DNA of 10,528 nt from positions 1 to 10,528 of the forward strand of contig SPBW01000068.1 in the NCBI GenBank assembly GCA_004525685.1, written 5' to 3'. Position numbers and translations under genes: made by a program. The notes under the pieces were generated by a model. That model saw only the letters and a program-made list of their open reading frames with translations. It had not been told where the DNA came from and ran no database searches. Position 1 is the stretch's first letter; every line of letters begins with the position of its first letter. Source of the stretch: Candidatus Atribacteria bacterium (GTDB taxonomy: Bacteria > Bipolaricaulota > Bipolaricaulia > UBA7950 > UBA9294). Of the stretch, positions 7,022 to 10,528 are shown piece after piece.

Positions 7022-7858
7022 GTGAATGCAAGTGACATGACAACCCATGGACATCCCCGAAACGACCTAGCTCTCGCCGAAGCAGCACTGTTTCTCGCGC
7101 CGCAGCCACTCACGCGTCGCGCGCTTGCCAAGATACTGGGTGGTGTCGCGCAAGCCTACGTCGATCAGCTTCTGGAAGACCTCAAGGCTCAGTTTGACGA
7201 TTCCAATCGAGGGATCGAACTGCACATTGAGGATGGTCGGGCCATGTTTCGGGTCAAGGCTGTCTATGTCAATGAGGTCGCCCATCTCGCCCCGCAACAT
7301 GACATCCCGAGGCAGGAGCTTCGCACGTTGGCCGTCATCGCTTACAACAACCCGATGACACAGTCAAATCTGATCAAGATCCGCGGCAACAAGGCATACA
7401 AGCATGTTCAGGAACTCATCGAACGAAACCTAATCACAGCCGAACCTCAAGGAAGAAGTCTTCTGTTGCGCGTTACAAGGGATTTCTTGCGGCATTTTGG
7501 GTTGAGCAGCGTCGAGGAGTTCCGCTTCCACTTCCCAACAGCCGCGCAGGAGAATGAGGAAGCATTGGCCCGCGGGACCAGGCCAGACGATCTCGAAGCG
7601 TCACAGGGAGACTCGCACGAAGCAGATCAGAACGCCGCAGGATCGGACATTCCTTCAGGTGAGGTCTCGGCCGAGCCCCTGCATCAGGAGGAGGCCGAAT
7701 CCCAAGATTCGGCAGTCATCGCGGAGCACGACTTCGGTGACACGGGGAATGACGAGAGCAAGGCAGGCGAAGAGACGCTGCCGCCCAGCATCGAGAATGA
7801 TGACACGAAAGATCACTCAGAAGACACAGCACGTGACGAGCCGTCAGAGGAGGTTTAA
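7022..7858 (+). CDS. scpB: SMC complex subunit ScpB with a long acidic tail
   Basis: ScpB dimers bind the ScpA linker and regulate SMC. Residues 14-165 hold the two winged-helix domains. The hallmark is LRTLAVIAYNNPMTQSN (100-116) followed by IRGNKAYKHVQELIERNLI, with the RGNKAY form closer to archaeal than common bacterial ScpB (RGVNSDG type). Core ScpB is usually about 180-200 residues. Here residues about 173-278 form an extra tail very rich in E, D, S and A with almost no hydrophobic clusters, probably disordered. GTG 7022 is favoured because AAGG (7010-7013) lies 8 bases before it. The in-frame ATG at 7037 has no clear ribosome site, and either start leaves the folded part intact. It is separated from the rubredoxin gene by 2 bases. 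Confidence 0.93.
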   Translation: MNASDMTTHGHPRNDLALAEAALFLAPQPLTRRALAKILGGVAQAYVDQLLEDLKAQFDDSNRGIELHIEDGRAMFRVKAVYVNEVAHLAPQHDIPRQELRTLAVIAYNNPMTQSNLIKIRGNKAYKHVQELIERNLITAEPQGRSLLLRVTRDFLRHFGLSSVEEFRFHFPTAAQENEEALARGTRPDDLEASQGDSHEADQNAAGSDIPSGEVSAEPLHQEEAESQDSAVIAEHDFGDTGNDESKAGEETLPPSIENDDTKDHSEDTARDEPSEEV

Positions 7859-7860
7859 GG

Positions 7861-8019
7861 ATGGACAAGTGGGAGTGCACCGTATGCGGCTATATCTATG
7901 ATCCGGCCATCGGCGACCCAACAACAGATATCAAGCCAGGTACATCGTTTGAGGATTTGCCCGAAGGCTGGACGTGCCCTGAGTGCGGGGCAACGACAGA
8001 TCGATTCGAGCAAATCTAG
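7861..8019 (+). CDS. Rubredoxin
   Basis: This is a complete 52-residue rubredoxin, a small cytoplasmic electron carrier with one iron held by four cysteines. The ligands are C6 and C9 (CTVCGY) and C39 and C42 (CPECGA). The conserved core YDPAIGDP, IKPGTSFEDLPEGW and a final F49 are all present, and the length is typical (about 50-55). AGGAGG inside the end of scpB lies 7 bases before ATG 7861, and only 2 bases separate it from the scpB stop, so it belongs to the smc-scpA-scpB transcript. No partner reductase or oxygen-detoxifying enzyme is in this window, so its redox partner is unknown. A terminator follows 15 bases after the stop codon. Confidence 0.97.
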   Translation: MDKWECTVCGYIYDPAIGDPTTDIKPGTSFEDLPEGWTCPECGATTDRFEQI

Positions 8020-8034
8020 TTTCACGTGCCTATT

Positions 8035-8068
8035 GATCCGCCCGGCAATCCCGGGCGGATCTTTTCTT
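8035..8068 (+). terminator. Rho-independent terminator ending the condensin-rubredoxin operon
   Basis: Perfect 11-bp arms GATCCGCCCGG (8035-8045) and CCGGGCGGATC (8051-8061) enclose a 5-base loop and are followed by TTTTCTT. It separates the condensin operon from the iron-sulphur operon. Confidence 0.94.
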
Positions 8069-8095
8069 GCTAATACCATACCAATTCGGTAGGAT
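8067..8095 (+). promoter_or_regulatory. Probable promoter of the isc operon with an internal dyad
   Basis: TTGCTA (8067-8072, 4 of 6) and TAGGAT (8090-8095, 4 of 6) are spaced by exactly 17 bases. The start would be near 8102, leaving a very short leader before ATG 8112. Between and touching the two hexamers is the near-palindrome TACC-AATTC-GGTA (8079-8091), a position suited to repression. The Rrf2 regulator at the end of the same operon is the obvious candidate ligand. Both promoter and operator are inferred. Confidence 0.42.
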
Positions 8096-8111
8096 TTCCG
8101 CCGGTGATGGT

Positions 8112-9266
8112 ATGAACAACAAAATCTACCTCGACAACAGCGCCACAACGCCACTGGCTTCAGAAGTGCTTGAAGCCATGACGCCATTCTTCCAATCAAG
8201 CTATGGCAATGCATCAAGCCTCCACTCCACAGGTCGTGATGCTCACAAGGCCATGGAACAGAGTCGAAGCCTGATTGCCGAGCACTTGGGCGTTACACCC
8301 CATGAAATCGTGTTCACATCCGGCGCGACAGAAGCGGACAACCTGGCCCTGCTCGGAACAGCCCTACGGACAAACGGCGGCGGGCACATGATCACGTCGC
8401 GAATAGAGCATGACGCAGTGCGTCATACGGCCCGGTGGCTGGCAACGCGAGGGTTTGATGTCACGTTGCTTGATGTGGACGAGGCTGGCCGCGTCAGCGC
8501 ACAGGATGTCAGGAAGGCGCTCCGGCCCGACACGCTACTCGTGTCAGTGATGGCCGGGAACAACGAGATTGGCACGCTCCAGCCTATTCAGGAAATAGGG
8601 GAAATCTGCCGTGAGCGGGATGTCCTCTTCCACACCGATGCCGTCCAGGCCTACGGTAAGGTCGGTCTGCCGATGGATGTGATCGACATGCTCGCAGTCT
8701 CTGCCCACAAACTGCATGGCCCCAAGGGCGTGGGATTCCTCTATGTGCGCAAGGGTGTGAAACTAGCACCGTTACTGCATGGCGGCGGGCACGAAGGCGG
8801 GCGCAGATCGGGAACGGAGAACATTCCCGGGATTGTCGGTCTGGGTGAGGCCACGAGGCTGGCGTTCGCAGAGAAAGAACAGGTCTCGGCGCGTATGCGA
8901 CAGTTTCGAGACCAACTCATCACCGGCGTTCTCAAACTTCCAGGAACCCGGCTCAATGGCCATCCCACAGACAGTCTCCCGCACATCGCCAACTTCAGTT
9001 TCGAGGCCATCGAGGGAGAGAGCCTCATCATGAAGCTTGATGAGCATGACATCGCCGCATCAACTGGATCAGCGTGCTCTTCGCCGAATCTCGAGCCCAG
9101 CCATGTTCTGGTTGCGTTGGGGGTTCCGCTCTCCATGGCCCACGGGAGTCTGCGGATTAGCACTGGCCGACAAACCACAAGTCATGAAATCGAGAAGCTC
9201 CTGCAAGTTCTCCCCGTCGTGGTGCAGGAGTTGCGTGACATCTCCCCCTTCAAGGTAGGAGGATAA
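8112..9266 (+). CDS. iscS: Cysteine desulfurase, IscS/NifS type
   Basis: This PLP enzyme takes sulphur from cysteine and passes it as a persulfide to the scaffold protein for Fe-S cluster assembly. The 384-residue length fits group I desulfurases. Visible residues are the N-terminal YLDNSATT; FTSGATEADN; H100 in the EHDAV segment (PLP stacking); D175 and Q179 in HTDAVQA; K200 in SAHKLHGPKG (PLP Schiff base); RRSGTEN; and C322 in STGSACSS, the persulfide cysteine on the long mobile loop, followed by EPSHVL. ATG 8112 is preferred over the in-frame TTG 8067, because the family starts just before YLDN and the TTG lies in the terminator T-run; GGTGATGG just upstream is a weak ribosome site. The stop abuts the iscU start. 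NifS naming is equally possible, but the linked iscU suggests general housekeeping assembly. Confidence 0.96.
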   Translation: MNNKIYLDNSATTPLASEVLEAMTPFFQSSYGNASSLHSTGRDAHKAMEQSRSLIAEHLGVTPHEIVFTSGATEADNLALLGTALRTNGGGHMITSRIEHDAVRHTARWLATRGFDVTLLDVDEAGRVSAQDVRKALRPDTLLVSVMAGNNEIGTLQPIQEIGEICRERDVLFHTDAVQAYGKVGLPMDVIDMLAVSAHKLHGPKGVGFLYVRKGVKLAPLLHGGGHEGGRRSGTENIPGIVGLGEATRLAFAEKEQVSARMRQFRDQLITGVLKLPGTRLNGHPTDSLPHIANFSFEAIEGESLIMKLDEHDIAASTGSACSSPNLEPSHVLVALGVPLSMAHGSLRISTGRQTTSHEIEKLLQVLPVVVQELRDISPFKVGG

Positions 9267-9770
9267 ATGTATACAGACAAAGTCATCGATCATTTTCGCG
9301 AGCCACACAATCGCGGGAAAATGGAGGATTACTCGGCCATCGGCAAGGTGGGCAATATCGTCTGCGGCGACGTGATGTGGCTCTACATCAAGGTGGAGCA
9401 GGATGAATCGGGTCGAGACATCATTGTCGACATTTCCTGGGAGACGTTCGGCTGCACCGCGGCCATCGCCACGTCATCGATGGTATCAGATTTGGCCAAG
9501 GGCAAGACTGTCGAAGAGGCCATCGCCGTCACCAATCAGGATGTGGCCAGCGAATTGGGCGGACTCCCCCCTGTAAAAATGCACTGCTCTGCCTTGGCAG
9601 CCGACGCCCTCAATGAGGCTATTCACAACTACTTCATCCAGGAAGGAAGAGAGATTCCTGCGGCACTTCAAGAGCGGCATGCCCACATCGCCAAGGAAAT
9701 GGCTCAGCTCGAAGAGCGCTATGCTGCCTTCACGAGGAAGAGCGGAGAAAAGCCACGAGGTTGCGAGTAG
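9267..9770 (+). CDS. iscU: Fe-S cluster scaffold protein IscU (NifU N-terminal type)
   Basis: IscU receives sulphur from the desulfurase and iron to build [2Fe-2S] or [4Fe-4S] clusters for transfer to target proteins. All key residues are present: C33 with D35 in VCGDVM, C63 in FGCTAAIATSS, and C107 in LPPVKMHCS, the last within the LPPVK segment used by chaperones. Residues 1-125 form the conserved domain. Residues about 126-167 are an extra charged helical tail ending in CE, longer than in E. coli IscU (about 128 residues). W38 replaces the usual polar or basic residue after CGDVM. AGGAGG (9257-9262) inside the end of iscS, four bases before ATG, drives translation; the genes abut with no gap. 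There is no NFU or ferredoxin-like fusion. Confidence 0.96.
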   Translation: MYTDKVIDHFREPHNRGKMEDYSAIGKVGNIVCGDVMWLYIKVEQDESGRDIIVDISWETFGCTAAIATSSMVSDLAKGKTVEEAIAVTNQDVASELGGLPPVKMHCSALAADALNEAIHNYFIQEGREIPAALQERHAHIAKEMAQLEERYAAFTRKSGEKPRGCE

Positions 9771-9778
9771 GCTCAATC

Positions 9779-10195
9779 ATGAATCTGACGAAGAAATCGA
9801 GCTATGGACTCATCGCAACGTTGGAACTAGCGCATGCGTCGGAAGCGGCCCCACAGTCAGCCTCCAGCATAGCAGAGCAGTACTCGTTGCCTGTGTCATT
9901 CATTGAGAAGATCCTCCATGAGCTTCGGCACGCCGGTCTGGTCAGATCCAAGCAGGGGCGCACAGGCGGCTACTTCCTCGCACGGCCTCCACAAGACATC
10001 TCTGTGCGAGATGTACTGGAAGCACTTGGAGAATCACTCGATCTGGTGGGATGTTTGAACTCGGCATCGCATTGCGGACTCACCGACTGCTGTCCCACGC
10101 AAGGTGCCTGGCGACACATTGACACCCGATTCAAGAGACTGCTTGATTCGCTCTCTCTCCAGTCGTTGCTGCATTCGGAGGACTTGACACCCTAG
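9779..10195 (+). CDS. Rrf2-family (IscR-like) transcriptional regulator with Fe-S cysteines
   Basis: This 138-residue winged-helix regulator probably senses Fe-S status and controls this operon. MNLTKKSSYGL is the standard Rrf2 beginning. The DNA-binding part includes SASSIAEQYSLPVSFIEKIL (HTH) and the wing GRTGGYFLARPPQDIS. Near the dimer helix are C92, C99, C104 and C105 in a CX6CX4CC pattern followed by W111, close to the IscR ligands C92, C98 and C104, so a cluster is likely. ATG 9779 is chosen over TTG 9761 because it matches the family start and has GAGTAGG seven bases upstream. It follows iscU by 8 bases. In most isc operons the regulator comes first; here it is last. Candidate targets are the dyad in the iscS promoter (8079-8091) and possibly the dyad at 10240-10262. 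Confidence 0.94.
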   Translation: MNLTKKSSYGLIATLELAHASEAAPQSASSIAEQYSLPVSFIEKILHELRHAGLVRSKQGRTGGYFLARPPQDISVRDVLEALGESLDLVGCLNSASHCGLTDCCPTQGAWRHIDTRFKRLLDSLSLQSLLHSEDLTP

Positions 10196-10239
10196 CGAGT
10201 GGCGTGTGAAGCTATTTATGGCGCTAGGGGACAGTGTTT

Positions 10240-10262
10240 ATGCACATTCGCGTAATGTGCAT
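10240..10262. promoter_or_regulatory. Perfect 9-bp inverted repeat, candidate operator
   Basis: Arms ATGCACATT (10240-10248) and AATGTGCAT (10254-10262) are exact reverse complements around a 5-base spacer, 23 bp in all. The site ends 2 bases before a -35 hexamer at 10265. No T-run follows, so it is a poor terminator, and its place just upstream of -35 suits an activator or overlapping repressor. The protein that binds it is unknown; the adjacent Rrf2 regulator is a candidate. Confidence 0.6.
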
Positions 10263-10264
10263 TA

Positions 10265-10293
10265 CCGACATCGCTCCCAGTTTGTGCTATAGT
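10265..10293 (+). promoter_or_regulatory. Extended -10 promoter in the rrf2 downstream region
   Basis: CCGACA (10265-10270, 4 of 6) and TATAGT (10288-10293, 5 of 6) are separated by 17 bases, and the -10 is preceded by TGC, giving TGnTATAGT. Transcription would start near 10300, rightwards, and no plus-strand gene with a credible start follows before the hairpin at 10335. Confidence 0.58.
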
Positions 10294-10299
10294 CGGCGC

Positions 10300-10375
10300 G
10301 AGAAAGAACCCCCTCATCTTTTTCACCACCCGGAGTGGGCGGCCGAGCGAACAGCACGGCCGCCTACCATTTTCT
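10300..10375 (+). ncRNA. Candidate small RNA of about 75 nt
   Basis: A promoter at 10265-10293 and a hairpin with T-run ending near 10375 bracket about 75 bases with no ATG open frame. The 5' part can pair AAAGA (10303-10307) with TCTTT (10317-10321), leaving a C-rich loop ACCCCCTCA that could pair with G-rich ribosome sites. The 3' part is the terminator hairpin. It resembles no RNA family I can name. It could instead be only the leader and end of a longer unit, or the terminator of the isc operon with a chance promoter. Confidence 0.35.
10335..10375 (+). terminator. GC-rich hairpin with T-run
   Basis: GGCGGCCG (10338-10345) pairs exactly with CGGCCGCC (10357-10364) around an 11-base loop. 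Three further outer pairs (one G-U) extend the stem to 11 bp (10335-10367), followed by CATTTTCT. The T-run is on the plus-strand side and overlaps the stop codon of the convergent minus-strand gene. It probably ends the isc operon as well as any transcript from the promoter at 10265. Confidence 0.75.
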
Positions 10376-10528
10376 AGACACCTCCGATCATCGAGAGGAT
10401 TCGATGAATGAAATACACGCAGCTTACGAGCACAGGGAAGAGCACAGCGAGTGACAGCGCGAGCGGATAGAATGCGAGGAGTGTTCGCTTCGGCGTCCCC
10501 GGCCACGAGAAGCCTTCGGCAAACAGTA
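10374..10528 (-). CDS. C-terminal end of an unidentified membrane protein (5' part beyond window)
   Basis: The minus-strand frame ending at TAG (10376-10374) is open to the right edge, giving 50 residues. They begin LFAEGFSWPGTPKRTLLAF and contain one clear transmembrane helix (LAFYPLALSLAVLFPVLVSC), then a short tail HRILSMIGGV. A competing minus-strand frame is Arg/Cys-rich and runs into the terminator hairpin, so it is less likely. The gene is convergent with the isc operon. The family cannot be named from this fragment. Confidence 0.6.
   Translation of the reverse strand, partial: LFAEGFSWPGTPKRTLLAFYPLALSLAVLFPVLVSCVYFIHRILSMIGGV

Noticed and set aside
8018..8033. TTTCACGTG after the rubredoxin gene, resembling the core of parS (the ParB site)
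   Set aside because: Only one half-site plus centre matches (about 10 of 16 positions); the right arm CCTAT does not match AAACA. This is within chance expectation.
8067..8111. Longer cysteine desulfurase starting at TTG 8067
   Set aside because: The start lies in the terminator T-run. The added residues match nothing in the family, and ATG 8112 sits directly before the conserved YLDN.
10184..10212. Perfect TTGACA near the end of the rrf2 gene as a -35 box
   Set aside because: At 16-18 bp spacing no -10-like hexamer follows. TATTTA at 10213 is 23 bp away, too far.
10404..10454. Plus-strand mini-ORF starting ATG 10404 after GAGAGGA
   Set aside because: It gives only 16 residues, antisense to the hydrophobic C-terminal coding frame on the minus strand, and lies after a terminator.
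10216..10506. Minus-strand 96-codon open frame at the right end
   Set aside because: The Arg/Cys-rich product is unlike a real protein, and it runs through the hairpin and promoter. The alternative minus frame encodes a clean transmembrane end with a stop at 10374.

Overview
This window most likely comes from a bacterium, probably one of the less-studied lineages. It carries an Isc-type iron-sulphur operon with an Rrf2 regulator, an Xre-type HTH protein, strong Shine-Dalgarno sites and sigma70-like promoters, and it is moderately GC-rich by eye. I cannot fix the phylum. A candidate phylum such as Bipolaricaulota would fit a membrane pyrophosphatase beside archaeal-looking condensin genes, but that is a guess.

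Layout. (1) 1-1817, minus strand: most of hppA, a K+-dependent membrane pyrophosphatase cut by the left edge. (2) 1818-2209: divergent intergenic region with a probable hppA promoter. (3) 2210-3367, plus strand: a secreted, C-terminally membrane-anchored coiled-coil protein with 11-residue repeats and a recent 54-bp tandem duplication, closed by a strong terminator. (4) 3487-8019, plus strand: a tight operon of a small Xre-type HTH protein, smc, scpA, scpB and rubredoxin, ending at a terminator at 8035-8068. (5) 8112-10195, plus strand: cysteine desulfurase (iscS/nifS type), scaffold iscU and an Rrf2 regulator with cysteines placed to hold an Fe-S cluster. (6) 10196-10373: a perfect 9-bp dyad, an extended -10 promoter and a GC-rich hairpin with T-run, together looking like a short regulated RNA gene. 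(7) 10374-10528, minus strand: the C-terminal end of an unidentified membrane protein cut by the right edge.

How the genes fit together. SMC, ScpA and ScpB form the chromosome-organising condensin. All three carry motifs I associate with archaeal rather than typical bacterial versions, and SMC is short (845 residues), with both coiled-coil arms about half the usual length. The first gene of that operon overlaps smc by 4 bp. It encodes an 83-residue HTH protein whose tail contains QLDLF, which matches the consensus sliding-clamp-binding pentapeptide. This suggests, as inference only, an adaptor linking condensin to DNA and the replisome. The downstream iscS-iscU-rrf2 unit is a compact Fe-S assembly operon, probably controlled by its own last gene through a small dyad inside its promoter.
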